A stretch of 64,000 nucleotides of DNA from Burkholderia stagnalis (GCF_902830275.1 NZ_CADESW010000006.1:62001-126000), one strand, 5' to 3'; numbered from the stretch's first letter, positions 18,634 through 27,965 are shown. Translations and numbers: made by a program. Notes: generated from the letters alone by a model not told the origin.

Positions 18634-19515
18634 ATGCAAACACGTTTCGAAGGTATCTGGCTGCCGCTCATCACGCCGTTTCACGATGGCGAGGTCGATC
18701 ACGCGGCGCTCGCGCGGCTTGCCCGCCGCTACGCGGCGACCGGCATCGCCGGCTTCGTCGCCGGTGCGACGACGGGCGAAGGCGCACTGCTCGACGCACG
18801 CGAACAGGATGCGGTGTTCGCGACGCTGCGCGACGCGGCGCCGGACCATCCGATCGTCGTCGGTCTGACCGCGAGCGCGACGCATTTCGCCGCGGCCCGT
18901 GCGCGCGAGATCGCGGCACTGCGCGCGGACGGGCTGCTCGTCACGCCGCCCGTCTACGTGCGGCCGACGCAGGACGGGATCCGGCGGCACGTCGAGGCGG
19001 TCGTCGAAGCCGCCGGCCTGCCGGTGCTCGTCTACAACATCCCGTACCGCACCGGCGTGAACGTCGAGCTGGACACGCTGCAGGCGCTCGCGCGCGACAC
19101 GCGCGTCGCGGGCGTCAAGGAATGCGGCGGCAGCATCGAGCGGATGACGCGCCTCGTGCACGAGACGCCGCTCGCGATCCTGTCCGGCGACGACAGCCAG
19201 AATTTCGCGGCGCTGTGCGCGGGTGCGCACGGGACGATCGCGAGCAGCGCGCACCTGCTGCCCGAGTGGCACGTGCGCATGTATACGCTGCTGCGCGACG
19301 GCAGGCTCGCCGATGCGCGGCGGATCTCGGTCGCGCTGCAGCCGCTCGTGGCTGCGCTGTTCGCGGAGCCGAACCCGGCGCCGGTCAAGGCGCTGCTGGC
19401 CGCGCAGGGCTGGTGCGAGGACGGCTTGCGGTTGCCGTTCGTACCGGCGAGCGACGCGCTGCGGGTGAAGCTGGATGCGCTGCATGCGGCGCTGGAGGCG
19501 CCCGCGACGGCGTAG
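18634..19515 (+). CDS. dapA: 4-hydroxy-tetrahydrodipicolinate synthase family protein (DapA)
   Basis: 293 aa class I aldolase-fold enzyme. DapA condenses pyruvate with aspartate semialdehyde in lysine and peptidoglycan-precursor synthesis. Marks seen: GATTGEGALL near residue 46, VYNIPYRTGVN with the catalytic Tyr, GVKECGG with the Schiff-base Lys near 163, and SGDDSQNF. Gene length fits. Related NAL-superfamily lyases share these residues, and Burkholderia often carries more than one DapA, so the specific reaction is likely but not proven. It is convergent with the toxin-antitoxin pair 21 bp away. Confidence 0.85.
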   Translation: MQTRFEGIWLPLITPFHDGEVDHAALARLARRYAATGIAGFVAGATTGEGALLDAREQDAVFATLRDAAPDHPIVVGLTASATHFAAARAREIAALRADGLLVTPPVYVRPTQDGIRRHVEAVVEAAGLPVLVYNIPYRTGVNVELDTLQALARDTRVAGVKECGGSIERMTRLVHETPLAILSGDDSQNFAALCAGAHGTIASSAHLLPEWHVRMYTLLRDGRLADARRISVALQPLVAALFAEPNPAPVKALLAAQGWCEDGLRLPFVPASDALRVKLDALHAALEAPATA

Positions 19516-19536
19516 GATGTCGATCCCGAAACCGTT

Positions 19537-19917
19537 TCAAACCGTCAGGATTCGGGACGAGCCGTACTGCGCGAGGTGGCCATCGGCAGTGACAAGCCAC
19601 AGCGGCTCGCACCACGGCTGCGCGACGAGCAACCGGTCGAACGGGTCGCGATGATGGCGGGGCAGGTTGCACACGGCCGCGCCGTGCGCGGCCCGAACGG
19701 GCAGTTCGCTGTAACCGCTCGCCCCGATCTCATCGATGAGTCGATCCACATCGACGTCCAGCTTTCCCTTTCCCGCCTTGATCGCCAATTCCCGGATGCT
19801 CGCGCTGCTGATGAACACTTCATCGGCGGCGGAGATCAGCGTGCGCGCCGCAATACTGAGTTTCGGATCATTGGCCACTACCCAGAGAAGGATGTGCGTA
19901 TCGAACAGCAACCGCAT
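19537..19917 (-). CDS. PIN-domain toxin (VapC-like)
   Basis: 126 aa PIN-domain ribonuclease. The first acidic residue is in LLFDTHILLW (Asp6), a Glu is in SIRELAIKAG, and DPFDRLLVAQ carries further metal-binding Asp residues. Toxins of this group cleave RNA when the antitoxin is degraded. The start overlaps the last base of the upstream antitoxin stop (TAATG), giving coupled translation. It belongs to the group of PIN toxins paired with Phd/YefM antitoxins. Confidence 0.9.
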   Translation of the reverse strand: MRLLFDTHILLWVVANDPKLSIAARTLISAADEVFISSASIRELAIKAGKGKLDVDVDRLIDEIGASGYSELPVRAAHGAAVCNLPRHHRDPFDRLLVAQPWCEPLWLVTADGHLAQYGSSRILTV

Positions 19918-20144
19918 TACTTCCCTTCGAACGCGTCCAGCAGGTCGTCGGGAAGCGGCGCATCAAAGTCATCGGCGATCCATATCTGCCCCTTGAGGAC
20001 GCCAAACGGGTGGATGGGCTTGAGCGGCACGAGCCGGACCGACGGCTTGCCGTCCTGCGAGATCACGACGCGTTCGCCGGCGATCGCGGCATCGACGAGC
20101 CGCGACAGATCGAGTGCGGCATCGTGGAGATTGGCGTTCTGCAT
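19917..20144 (-). CDS. Phd/YefM-family antitoxin
   Basis: 75 aa from the ATG at 20144, chosen because GGAG lies six bases upstream; an ATG four codons earlier is also open. The N-terminal Phd fold (MQNANLHDAALDLSRLVDAA, VVISQDGKPSVRLVPL) binds DNA and represses the pair, and the C-terminal part (WIADDFDAPLPDDLLDAFEG) is acidic and should cap the toxin active site. Order antitoxin-toxin is normal. Confidence 0.9.
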   Translation of the reverse strand: MQNANLHDAALDLSRLVDAAIAGERVVISQDGKPSVRLVPLKPIHPFGVLKGQIWIADDFDAPLPDDLLDAFEGK

Positions 20145-20239
20145 GATGGACTCCATTGCGGAACCACCATTCTCACGGGATTCCTCAAGCCGATCCAGTC
20201 AGCCGAACGGTCGACCGAACGCATGCCGGCCGATCGCAG

Positions 20240-21325
20240 TCAGGCCGCAAACGCCGCAACCGGCGTTTGCGTCGCCGCGCTCACCGCCTGCGTCATGATC
20301 CGCGCGAGGCGCTCGACCGTCGGCGTCGCCGACGACGCCCGGCGCAGCAGCATCAGCGGCAGGCTCGGCAGTTCGGGCAGGCCGAGCGGCGCGGCATCGA
20401 GCAGGCGCACCGTCGCAGGCAGCCCGTGGTGCGAACGCACCGTCAGCCCGAGGCCCGCCGCGGCGGCCGCCCACAGGCCCGCGAGGCTCGGCGTCGTGAA
20501 CGCGACGCGCCATGGCACGCCCGCGCGATCGAGCGCGTCCGTCGCCGACGCGAAGAAGCGGCACGGCCGGTCGAACATCACGAGCGGCAGCGGGTCGTCG
20601 CGCGTGTAAGCGGGCCGCGCGCCGGCTTCACCGCCCCCGGCCGCACCTGAGCCGGTCGCACCTGCACCGGCCGTCCCGATCCACCGCATCGGCACGCGCG
20701 CGATCTCCTCGCTGCCGATCCCCGTGCGCGCGACGAACGCCGCCGACGCGGGATCGCCCCACACCAGCGCGAGGTCGAGCTGGTTCGCGTCGAGCCGCTC
20801 GAGCAGATCGGCGTTGCACGCGACGCGCGCCTCGATCCGCACCTGCGGGTGTGCGCGCGCGAAGCGGCCCAGCACGCCCGGCAGGACCGCCTCGCCGAAA
20901 TCCTCCTGCAGGCCGATTCGCACCCAGCCGTCGAGCGTCGCGCCACGCACGGCGGCCACCGCCTCGTCGTTCAGCTCGATCATGCGCCGCGCGTAGCGCA
21001 GCATCGCGTCGCCGGCATCGGTCAGCGCGAGCCCGCGCCCCGCCTTGACGAACAGCGGCGCGCCCGCCTGCTCCTCGAGCTTGCGGATCTGCGCGCTCAC
21101 CGCCGACGTCGAGCGCGCGACCCGGTCCGCCGCCTTCGCGAAGCTGCCGAGATCCACGCCGGCCACCAGGCTGCGCAGCGCGGCGATGTCGAAGTTCGGC
21201 TGGGCCGTCGCCGCTTCGCTCGGCACGGCCTGGGCCGTCCGCGCCGCCTGCGCCGCCTGCGCCTTCGACTGGCCCGCCTGTTCCGCCCGCCCGGGCGTCA
21301 CATCGTTTCGAGACATCTTAACCAT
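20240..21325 (-). CDS. LysR-family transcriptional regulator
   Basis: 361 aa. Helix-turn-helix lies at about residues 45-105 (LRSLVAGVDLGSFAKAADRV... TSAVSAQIRKLEEQAGAPLF), after an Ala/Gln-rich extension of about 42 residues not usual in LysR proteins; the true start could be ATG 21316 or a rarer codon. The substrate-binding domain follows, interrupted by a Gly/Ala-rich insert near 228-240. It is divergent from an MFS gene with only 96 bp between them, so it probably controls that gene. Confidence 0.9.
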   Translation of the reverse strand: MVKMSRNDVTPGRAEQAGQSKAQAAQAARTAQAVPSEAATAQPNFDIAALRSLVAGVDLGSFAKAADRVARSTSAVSAQIRKLEEQAGAPLFVKAGRGLALTDAGDAMLRYARRMIELNDEAVAAVRGATLDGWVRIGLQEDFGEAVLPGVLGRFARAHPQVRIEARVACNADLLERLDANQLDLALVWGDPASAAFVARTGIGSEEIARVPMRWIGTAGAGATGSGAAGGGEAGARPAYTRDDPLPLVMFDRPCRFFASATDALDRAGVPWRVAFTTPSLAGLWAAAAAGLGLTVRSHHGLPATVRLLDAAPLGLPELPSLPLMLLRRASSATPTVERLARIMTQAVSAATQTPVAAFAA

Positions 21326-21421
21326 CCCATTTTATCGAACGATTCATCAAAAACTTTCCGATTTTCAGGATGAATGTACGGCGCGAGACTGTGTTCGTCA
21401 ACGTCACTTCCCGATCCCGCC
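21326..21421. promoter_or_regulatory. LysR/MFS divergent intergenic region
   Basis: 96 bp, clearly AT-richer than the flanks between about 21320 and 21370. This is the expected place of a LysR-type site controlling both genes. I cannot name an exact operator. Confidence 0.4.
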
Positions 21422-22687
21422 ATGGATACCTGCGCCACCTTCGTCCGCCCGTCGCCCGCACCCGCGGTGCGCGGCCCCGCCCACCGCTGGCGCGTGCTCG
21501 CCGCCGGCGTCGCCGCGAACATGAGCTTCTCCGCCGCGGCGGCCGGCGTCCCGACCACGGCCGTCTGGATGCGCGCCGATTACCGCCTCGACAACGGCGC
21601 GCTCGGCATCGTGCTCGGCGCGCTCGGCCTCGGCGTCGCGCTGTCCGAGCTGCCGTGGGGCATCGCCGCCGACCGCTTCGGCGACCGCCGCATGCTGCTG
21701 TCGGGGCTCGTCGCGACGGCCGCGATGCTCCTGCTGATGGCCTGCGCACTCGCGCCGTCCGCGCATTCGGTGCCGCCGCTCGCGCGGGTCGCGGCCGCGC
21801 TGTTCGTCGTCGGGCTGCTCGGCGGCAGCGTCAACGGCTCGAGCGGACGCGCGGTGATGCGCTGGTTCGGCGAAGGCGAGCGCGGGCTCGCGATGAGCAT
21901 CCGCCAGACCGCCGTGCCGCTCGGCGGCGGCGTCGGCGCGGCGCTGCTGCCGTCGCTCGCGTCGCACGTCGGGTTCGCCGCGGTATTCGGCGCGCTCGCG
22001 CTGCTGTGCGCGGTGTCGGCCGCGCTCACCTGGCGCTGGCTGCACGAACCGCCGGACAGCGCCGCCGCCGCGCCCGCGCAGGCCGCCGCCCACCTTGCGC
22101 CGCACGGCCGCTCGCCGCTCGCGAGCGGCCCGGTCTGGCGGGTCGTGCTCGGCATCGGCGTGCTGTGCGCGCCACAGTTCGCGGTGGTCACGTTCGCGAC
22201 CGTGTTCCTGCACGACCACATCCGGCTCGGCGTCGCGGGCATCAGCACGGCGATGGTCGCGCTGCAGGCCGGCGCGATGGCGATGCGCGTCTGGAGCGGC
22301 CGCCATACGGACCGGCGCGGCAACCGGCGGGCCTACCTGCGCGGCTCGGTGCTCGTCGCGGTGGCGTCGTTCGCGCTGCTCGCGGCCGCGACCGCCGCGC
22401 ATCCGCAGGTGCCGTCCATCGCGATCGTCGCGGCGCTGGTGTTCGCGGGCGTCTGCGTGTCGGCCTGGCACGGCGTCGCGTACACCGAGCTCGCGACGCT
22501 CGCCGGCGCGAACCACGCCGGCACCGCGCTCGGGATGGCGAACACCTGCGTCTACCTCGGCCTGTTCGCGACTCCGCTCGCGATCCCGCCGCTGCTCGCG
22601 CATGCGTCGTGGAGCGTCGTCTGGCTCGCGGCCGCCGCGTGCGCATGCGCGGCCTGGCCGCTGTTTCCGCGCCCGGCGCGGGTGTGA
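21422..22687 (+). CDS. Major facilitator superfamily transporter
   Basis: 421 aa, about 12 hydrophobic segments. The GxxxDRxGDRR loop between TM2 and TM3 is seen as GIAADRFGDRR, the MFS signature, and a related loop is WSGRHTDRRGNRR in the second half. The start at 21422 (MDTCATF) is a choice by topology; a frame 16 codons longer exists. The substrate is unknown. It is likely regulated by the divergent LysR protein. Confidence 0.88.
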   Translation: MDTCATFVRPSPAPAVRGPAHRWRVLAAGVAANMSFSAAAAGVPTTAVWMRADYRLDNGALGIVLGALGLGVALSELPWGIAADRFGDRRMLLSGLVATAAMLLLMACALAPSAHSVPPLARVAAALFVVGLLGGSVNGSSGRAVMRWFGEGERGLAMSIRQTAVPLGGGVGAALLPSLASHVGFAAVFGALALLCAVSAALTWRWLHEPPDSAAAAPAQAAAHLAPHGRSPLASGPVWRVVLGIGVLCAPQFAVVTFATVFLHDHIRLGVAGISTAMVALQAGAMAMRVWSGRHTDRRGNRRAYLRGSVLVAVASFALLAAATAAHPQVPSIAIVAALVFAGVCVSAWHGVAYTELATLAGANHAGTALGMANTCVYLGLFATPLAIPPLLAHASWSVVWLAAAACACAAWPLFPRPARV

Positions 22688-22765
22688 GCCGCGCGGGCCG
22701 CGCGCACGACGGCGGCGCCTGCGCGACAAGCGTCGCCAGCCCGCTGGCGCGGCCCGGCCAAATCG

Positions 22766-22893
22766 TCAGCGCCCTTCCCGCGCCAGCGCGCGCTGCACGG
22801 CCGGCCGCGCAGCGACGCGTTGCGCATGCGCGTGCCACGCATCATGTCGAGCCCGATCGCGACGCCCCGGTGATACGGCACGAGCAGAATCAT
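22766..22893 (-). pseudogene. Remnant of a glutathione S-transferase C-terminus
   Basis: On the minus strand, one frame reads MILLVPYHRGVAIGLDM and another, after a frame change near 22817-22823, reads AWHAHAQRVAARPAVQRAL followed by a stop at 22766-22768. Together they match the last part of a GST helical domain. An in-frame stop occurs just upstream (about 22909-22911). Only the tail of the gene is present. It is called pseudogene because of the frame break, the stop and the missing rest. Confidence 0.55.
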
Positions 22894-22894
22894 C

Positions 22895-23008
22895 GACGTG
22901 TATGCACACTACGTCGTGAGGCGCCCCGATCATCCGAAGGAAGCGGCGATCCGCACCTGGCCCGGCTGGCTGGGCAGCGAAGTGCGCCGCCGCACGTCGC
23001 GCCACTGA
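22895..23008 (+). pseudogene. Possible C-terminal remnant of a LysR-type regulator
   Basis: Reads DVYAHYVVRRPDHPKEAAI then RTWPGWLGSEVRRRTSRH and stop. The pattern (YVV, then a run of acidic/basic residues and a terminal amphipathic helix) is like the end of LysR substrate-binding domains. It starts at the edge of the GST remnant, so two unrelated gene ends seem joined here. The assignment is tentative. Confidence 0.35.
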
Positions 23009-23171
23009 CGCGCGCCGCCGCAAACCTTCCGGCAAGCCATTCGGCAAGCCTTTCGTCATCGCGCCGAAAGCATTTCGAGATCACGCCACGGTCGCAAACG
23101 ATTCACCGAAACGCCTCATCGGTTCGTCATACTGTCGGACGATCGACATCAGCCCTTGCAGGAGACATCCG

Positions 23172-23444
23172 ATGCGCCGTTTTGCCACCGCCCTCGCCCT
23201 GTGTGCCGCGCTGTCCGCCGCCGCCTGCAGCGACGACGCTTCGCACGGCACGCATGCGGCCGACGGTGCGCAACCGGGCAGCGCATCGGCCGGCTCCGCA
23301 AGCGCGTTCAACCGTGCCGCATCCGGCGGCAGCGCCGCATCGGGCGCCGCACCGCTCGCGCCGCCCGTCGTCCACTATCCGCCGGACGACGACGAAGGCG
23401 GCAAGCCGGCCGCCGGCGCATCGGCGGCGTCGACGCCGGGCTGA
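23172..23444 (+). CDS. Small predicted lipoprotein
   Basis: 90 aa. The signal peptide ends in a lipobox, LSAAAC, with the lipidated Cys at residue 19; the mature part is Ala/Ser/Gly rich and disordered, ending in an acidic PPDDDEGG stretch. A good AGGAGA ribosome site precedes it. It lies 42 bp upstream of the phospholipase gene on the same strand and is probably co-transcribed; its role is unknown. Confidence 0.75.
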   Translation: MRRFATALALCAALSAAACSDDASHGTHAADGAQPGSASAGSASAFNRAASGGSAASGAAPLAPPVVHYPPDDDEGGKPAAGASAASTPG

Positions 23445-23486
23445 TCCGCCGCTTCCATCCCCGTTCGCAGAACCGAGGTGAAAAAC

Positions 23487-25604
23487 ATGACGTCATCGAG
23501 CCGCCGCCGTTTCCTGCACACCGTCGCACAATCCGCGGGCGCCGCCGTCGCCCTCAACGCATTCCCCGAATCGATCCGCCGCGCGCTCGCGATTCCGGCC
23601 GCACGCGGCACCGGCACGATCCGCGATGTCGAGCACATCGTCGTGTTCATGCAGGAAAACCGTTCGTTCGACCATTACTTCGGACACCTGCGCGGCGTGC
23701 GCGGCTACAACGACCGCTTCCCGATTCCGCTGCCGAACGGCAAGCCGGTGTGGAGCCAGCCGTCGAAGGCCGACCCGTCGAAACCGGTGCTGCCGTTCCG
23801 GCTCGACACGAAGACGACGAGCGCGCAGTGCATCGGCGCGCTCGACCACTCGTGGGCAAAGACCCACGCGGCGATCGACGGCGGCCGCTACGACCAGTGG
23901 CCCGCGAACAAGACCGACATGACGATGGGCTATCACGTGCGCGAGGACATCCCGTTCCACTACGCGCTCGCCGATGCGTTCACCGTGTGCGACCACTACT
24001 TCTGTTCGCTGCCGGGCCCGACGCACCCGAACCGCGCATACCTGATGACGGGCACGATCGACCCGACCGGCAAGTTCGGCGGCCCGCTGCTCGACAACGC
24101 CGACTATGTCGACGGCAACCTGCCGCCCGCGTACCAGCTGCTGTCGTGGCAGACCTTCCCCGAGCGGCTCGACGCGCGCGGCGTGTCGTGGCAGGTCTAC
24201 CAGCAGGGCCTCACGTGGGCCGATCCGGTCAACGGCAACTACGGCACGAACATCCTGCAGAACTTCGAGAACTTCATCAACGCGCAGCCGGGCTCGTCGC
24301 TGTACCAGCGCGCGCAGACGGTGCGCACGCTCGACGACCTGAAGCACGACGTGCTCAACGACCGGTTGCCGCAGGTGTCGTGGCTGCTGCCGCCCGCGGT
24401 GTTCTCCGAGCACCCGAAGTACACGCCCGCGTATGGCGCGAACTACACGTCGCAGATCCTCGACGCGCTCACCGCGAACCCGGACGTGTGGCGCAAGACG
24501 GTGCTGTTCATCATGTACGACGAGAACGACGGCTTCTTCGACCACATCGTGCCGCCGCAGCCGCCGACTTCGGCCGCGCAGGGCGCGTCGACGGTCACGA
24601 CCGACGGCGAGCTGCACACCGTCGTGAACCCGGGGCGCGGCGGCAGCTACACGGCCGACGGCCTGCCGTACGGCCTCGGCCCGCGCGTGCCGATGACGGT
24701 CGTGTCGCCGTGGACCAAGGGCGGCTTCGTGTGTTCGCAGGTGTTCGACCATACGTCGGTGATCCGCTTCATCGGCGCGCGCTTCGGCGTCGACGAGCCG
24801 AACATCACGCCGTGGCGGCGCACCGTGTGCGGCGACCTGACGGCCGCATTCGATTTCCGCACGCAGGACGCGACGTTCCCGCCGCTGCCCGACACGAGCC
24901 AGTACCGTGCGATCGCCGACCGGCAGTGCACGTCGCAGCCCGCGCCGACCGCGCCGGCGCAGCCGGCCCCGATCGACCCGCAGGAGCCGGGCGTGCGGCC
25001 GACCCGGGCGCTGCCGTACGAGCTGCACGTCAACGCGAGCGTGGCCGGCGCGGCCACGCTGCGCATCGAGTTCGCGAACCGCGGCGCCCAGGGCGCACAC
25101 TTCACCGTCTACGCCGCGAACCGCACCGACGGCCCGTGGCGCTATACGGTCGGCGCGCACCGCACGCTGCACGCGGAGTTCGACCTGGCGACGACGCACG
25201 GCGCCTATGCGTTCTCCGTGTACGGCCCGAACGGCTTCGTGCGGATGTTCTCGGGCAACGTGTCGGCCGCGACCGCGCACCGCCGCGATCACGCGCAGCC
25301 GGAGGTGAAGGCCGGCTACGACGTCGCGAACGGCAACCTGTACCTGAAGCTGCGCAATCACGGCACGGGCCACGTCACGCTGACGCTCGCCGACAACGCG
25401 TACGGCGCGCCGGCGCGGCAGGTGACGCTGCATTCGGGCGGCGAGCGCGTCGAGCAATGGCTGCTCGCGTCGAGTCACCAGTGGTACGACGTGACGGTGA
25501 GCGACGGCGCGAACGGCACGTTCTCGCGCCGCTTCGCGGGCCACGTCGAGAACGGGCGGCCGAGCTATTCGGATCCGGCGGCGGTCGCGCCGGTCACCGC
25601 GTAA
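23487..25604 (+). CDS. plcN: Phospholipase C, Tat-exported
   Basis: 705 aa. Twin-arginine signal SRRRFLHTVAQSAGAA at the N-terminus, so it should be exported folded. The phosphoesterase domain (about 40-480) has FMQENRSFDHYFGHLRGVRGY, the family's metal/nucleophile motif, and YDENDGFFDHIVPP. Two C-terminal beta domains typical of PlcH/PlcN follow (about 500-700). The enzyme hydrolyses phosphatidylcholine-like lipids; hemolytic or non-hemolytic type is not decided, the plcN symbol is the nearest. Start at ATG 23487, with GAGGTG upstream; a GTG at 23478 is also open. Confidence 0.92.
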   Translation: MTSSSRRRFLHTVAQSAGAAVALNAFPESIRRALAIPAARGTGTIRDVEHIVVFMQENRSFDHYFGHLRGVRGYNDRFPIPLPNGKPVWSQPSKADPSKPVLPFRLDTKTTSAQCIGALDHSWAKTHAAIDGGRYDQWPANKTDMTMGYHVREDIPFHYALADAFTVCDHYFCSLPGPTHPNRAYLMTGTIDPTGKFGGPLLDNADYVDGNLPPAYQLLSWQTFPERLDARGVSWQVYQQGLTWADPVNGNYGTNILQNFENFINAQPGSSLYQRAQTVRTLDDLKHDVLNDRLPQVSWLLPPAVFSEHPKYTPAYGANYTSQILDALTANPDVWRKTVLFIMYDENDGFFDHIVPPQPPTSAAQGASTVTTDGELHTVVNPGRGGSYTADGLPYGLGPRVPMTVVSPWTKGGFVCSQVFDHTSVIRFIGARFGVDEPNITPWRRTVCGDLTAAFDFRTQDATFPPLPDTSQYRAIADRQCTSQPAPTAPAQPAPIDPQEPGVRPTRALPYELHVNASVAGAATLRIEFANRGAQGAHFTVYAANRTDGPWRYTVGAHRTLHAEFDLATTHGAYAFSVYGPNGFVRMFSGNVSAATAHRRDHAQPEVKAGYDVANGNLYLKLRNHGTGHVTLTLADNAYGAPARQVTLHSGGERVEQWLLASSHQWYDVTVSDGANGTFSRRFAGHVENGRPSYSDPAAVAPVTA

Positions 25605-25640
25605 CGGCGGGGCGGGCCGCCCGGGCCGCTTCCTGCGCAG

Positions 25641-25684
25641 CGCCCTGCGGGGCGGGCATCGGCCCGCGCCACAGGGCGTTTTTC
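25641..25684 (+). terminator. Intrinsic terminator after plcN
   Basis: A 17-base stem (CGCCCTGCGGGGCGGGC with its near-complement, two mismatches) is followed by TTTTT at 25679-25683. It is 37 bp after the plcN stop. Confidence 0.85.
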
Positions 25685-25776
25685 ATGACGATGTATGCGG
25701 TAGCGGCATCGCCCGCCGCGAGATACGGCGCGGCCTGTCCGGCTCGAGAAACGACGACGCGCCGGCTCCGGCGCCC

Positions 25777-26400
25777 TCAGACCGCGTGCGCCAGCACCCC
25801 GCCGGCGACGGCCGCATCGAACTCGCCCGCCTCTTCACGAAAGCGCAGCGGCGCCGCGCAATGCACGAGCGTGTCGACGAAATACTTCGCGCGCGGCCAC
25901 GGCCCGAAGCCGGCCGCGGTGTTGATGTGGCCCGCGTCGCCGAGATTGACGAACGCGCTGCCGAGCCGCTGCGCGAGCGTGCGGGCATCGCCGAGCGACA
26001 TCCACGGATCGGTCTCGCTGCCGATCACGATCGACGGCACCGGCAGGCGCCGCGCGTCGAATGCGCCGGCGAACGCGAATTTCAGCGGACTGGCCGGCGC
26101 GACGAGCAGCACGCCGGCCACGTCGCCCGCGTGCGGCCACTGCGCGAGCGCATGCGCGGCGGCCAGGCAGCCGAAGCTGTGCGCGGCGAGCACGAACGGT
26201 CCGCGCTCGCGTTCCAGCAGCGCGCGCACCGACTGCGCCCAGCCCGCGAGATCCGGCGCGTCCCAGTCATCCTGCTCCACGCGCAGCGAACGCGGGAACT
26301 GGCGCTCGAGCCAGGTCTGCCAATGTGCGCCTTCGCTCCCGTGCAGGCCGGGGACGGTGATGAGCCGCGGCGGCCAGGCCGATTTGCTGCATGCGCGCAT
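25777..26400 (-). CDS. RBBP9/YdeN-type alpha/beta hydrolase
   Basis: 207 aa. Serine hydrolase of the small RBBP9/YdeN family. The nucleophile elbow is AAHSFGCLA, the acid is in SETDPWMS and the catalytic His is in GDAGHINT. The start VPGLHGSEGAHWQTWLE is typical of the family. Start at 26400 because GAGGG lies seven bases upstream. It is convergent with plcN and divergent from the VOC gene. Substrate unknown. Confidence 0.9.
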   Translation of the reverse strand: MRACSKSAWPPRLITVPGLHGSEGAHWQTWLERQFPRSLRVEQDDWDAPDLAGWAQSVRALLERERGPFVLAAHSFGCLAAAHALAQWPHAGDVAGVLLVAPASPLKFAFAGAFDARRLPVPSIVIGSETDPWMSLGDARTLAQRLGSAFVNLGDAGHINTAAGFGPWPRAKYFVDTLVHCAAPLRFREEAGEFDAAVAGGVLAHAV

Positions 26401-26580
26401 GATTGCCCTCGCTAGCTTGAAGACGAGGCCCGATTGTGGCGTGCCGCGCGCGGCGGCCGAACCAATATTTTGTGCTTTGCTTTTCCGCCGCCGGGATCGC
26501 ACCGCGTACCGCGCGCCGGCCACGGCGACGCAAGCGCCCGCGAAACCGTAGAATGTGAGGTTCCAGAAAGGAGACACCCG

Positions 26581-27018
26581 ATGCCCGCTACGCCCGCCGG
26601 CGCGCTGCGCCCGTTCCACCTCGCCTTTCCGGTGTCGAGCCTCGCCGCCGCCCGCACGTTCTACGGCGGCCTGCTCGGTTGCCCGGAAGGCCGCAGCTCC
26701 GAGCATTGGGTCGATTTCGACTTCTTCGGCCATCAGCTCGTCGCGCACCTCGCGCCGGACGAAACGGGCGCGAGCACGGTCAACCCGGTCGACGGCGACG
26801 ACGTGCCGGTGCGCCACTTCGGCGTCGTGCTGGCGATGGACGAATGGCACGCGCTCGCAGGCAAGCTGAAGGCCGCGCACACGCGCTTCGTGATCGAGCC
26901 GCACATCCGCTTCAAGGGCGAACCCGGCGAGCAGGCGACGATGTTCTTCCTCGACCCGTGCGGCAACGCGCTCGAGTTCAAGGCGTTCGCCGACATCGGC
27001 CAGCTGTTCGCGAAGTAG
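26581..27018 (+). CDS. VOC-family protein (glyoxalase/dioxygenase fold)
   Basis: 145 aa. Two betaalphabetabetabeta halves: [24 protein letters not shown] and the second with [27 protein letters not shown], ending ALEFKAF with the metal-binding Glu. His in PFHLAF and RHFG are the other likely ligands. A GAAAGGAG ribosome site fixes the start. It leads a rightward group (GhrA-like, HMG-CoA lyase, YbaK, DUF1289). Reaction unknown; fosfomycin or dioxygenase annotation would be over-reading. Confidence 0.85.
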   Translation: MPATPAGALRPFHLAFPVSSLAAARTFYGGLLGCPEGRSSEHWVDFDFFGHQLVAHLAPDETGASTVNPVDGDDVPVRHFGVVLAMDEWHALAGKLKAAHTRFVIEPHIRFKGEPGEQATMFFLDPCGNALEFKAFADIGQLFAK

Positions 27019-27023
27019 CCCGC

Positions 27024-27965
27024 ATGAAAGTCCTGTTCTACTCGCCGTTCCAGGAAGCCGACGCATGGCGCGCCGAGCTCGCGCACGCGCTGCCCGAAGC
27101 CGACCTGCGCGCGTGGCAGCCGGGCGATGCGGCCGCCGCCGACTACGCGCTCGTGTGGCGCGCGCCGCGCGAGCTGTTCGCGCCGCGCGACGGCCTGCGC
27201 GCGATCTTCAACCTCGGCGCGGGCGTCGACGCGCTGCTCGCGCTCGAACGCGCGCACCCCGGCACGCTGCCGCGGCACGTGCCGCTCGTGCGCCTCGAGG
27301 ATTCGGGCATGGCGCAGCAGATGGTCGAATACGTGACGCACGCGGTGCTGCGCTACCTGCGCCGCTTCGACGAATACGACGCACTGCAGCGCGCGCGCCA
27401 GTGGCGCGTGCTGGAGCCGCATCCGCGCGCGAGCTTCACCGTCGCGGTGCTGGGCCTCGGCGTGCTCGGCGCGCAGGTCGCGCAGGCGCTCGCCGGCCTC
27501 GGCCTGCCGGTGCGCGGCTACAGCCGCGGCCCGAAGCGGCTCGACGGCGTGGCGACCTATGCGGGCGCGGCCGAGTTCGACGCGTGCATCGACGGCGCGA
27601 AGGTGCTGGTGAACCTGCTGCCGAGCACGCCCGATACCGACGGCATCCTCGCCGCGCGCACGTTCGCGCGGCTCGCGCCGGGCGCGTACGTGATCAACGT
27701 CGCGCGCGGCGCGCATCTCGTCGAAGCCGACCTGCTCGATGCGCTCGCCGGCGGCCGCATCGCCGCCGCGACGCTCGACGTGTTCCAGCATGAACCGCTG
27801 CCGGACGATCATCCGTTCTGGCGCACGCCGCGCATCACGATCACGCCGCACAGTTCCGCCGAGACGCTGCGCGCGGAAGCGATCGCGCAGATCGCCGGCA
27901 AGATTCGCGCGTTCGAGCGCGGCGAACCCGTCAGCGGGATCGTCGACTACGCACGCGGCTACTGA
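27024..27965 (+). CDS. ghrA: Glyoxylate/hydroxypyruvate reductase A-like dehydrogenase
   Basis: 313 aa D-2-hydroxyacid dehydrogenase. Rossmann motif VAVLGLGVLGAQVAQALAG near residue 140, INVARGAHLVEADLL with the substrate Arg, the Asp/Glu in LDVFQHEPLPDDHPFW, and the catalytic His in ITPHSSAET. This combination is that of GhrA, which reduces glyoxylate and hydroxypyruvate with NADPH. It starts 5 bp after the VOC gene stop, so the genes are co-transcribed. Confidence 0.9.
   Translation: MKVLFYSPFQEADAWRAELAHALPEADLRAWQPGDAAAADYALVWRAPRELFAPRDGLRAIFNLGAGVDALLALERAHPGTLPRHVPLVRLEDSGMAQQMVEYVTHAVLRYLRRFDEYDALQRARQWRVLEPHPRASFTVAVLGLGVLGAQVAQALAGLGLPVRGYSRGPKRLDGVATYAGAAEFDACIDGAKVLVNLLPSTPDTDGILAARTFARLAPGAYVINVARGAHLVEADLLDALAGGRIAAATLDVFQHEPLPDDHPFWRTPRITITPHSSAETLRAEAIAQIAGKIRAFERGEPVSGIVDYARGY

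Larger units (their letters stand above)
22688..23171. other. Gene-poor scar region between MFS and lipoprotein genes
   Basis: 484 bp that contain only the two decayed gene ends described above and the upstream region of the small lipoprotein (ribosome site CAGGAGACAT just before 23172). No intact gene is seen. Confidence 0.5.
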
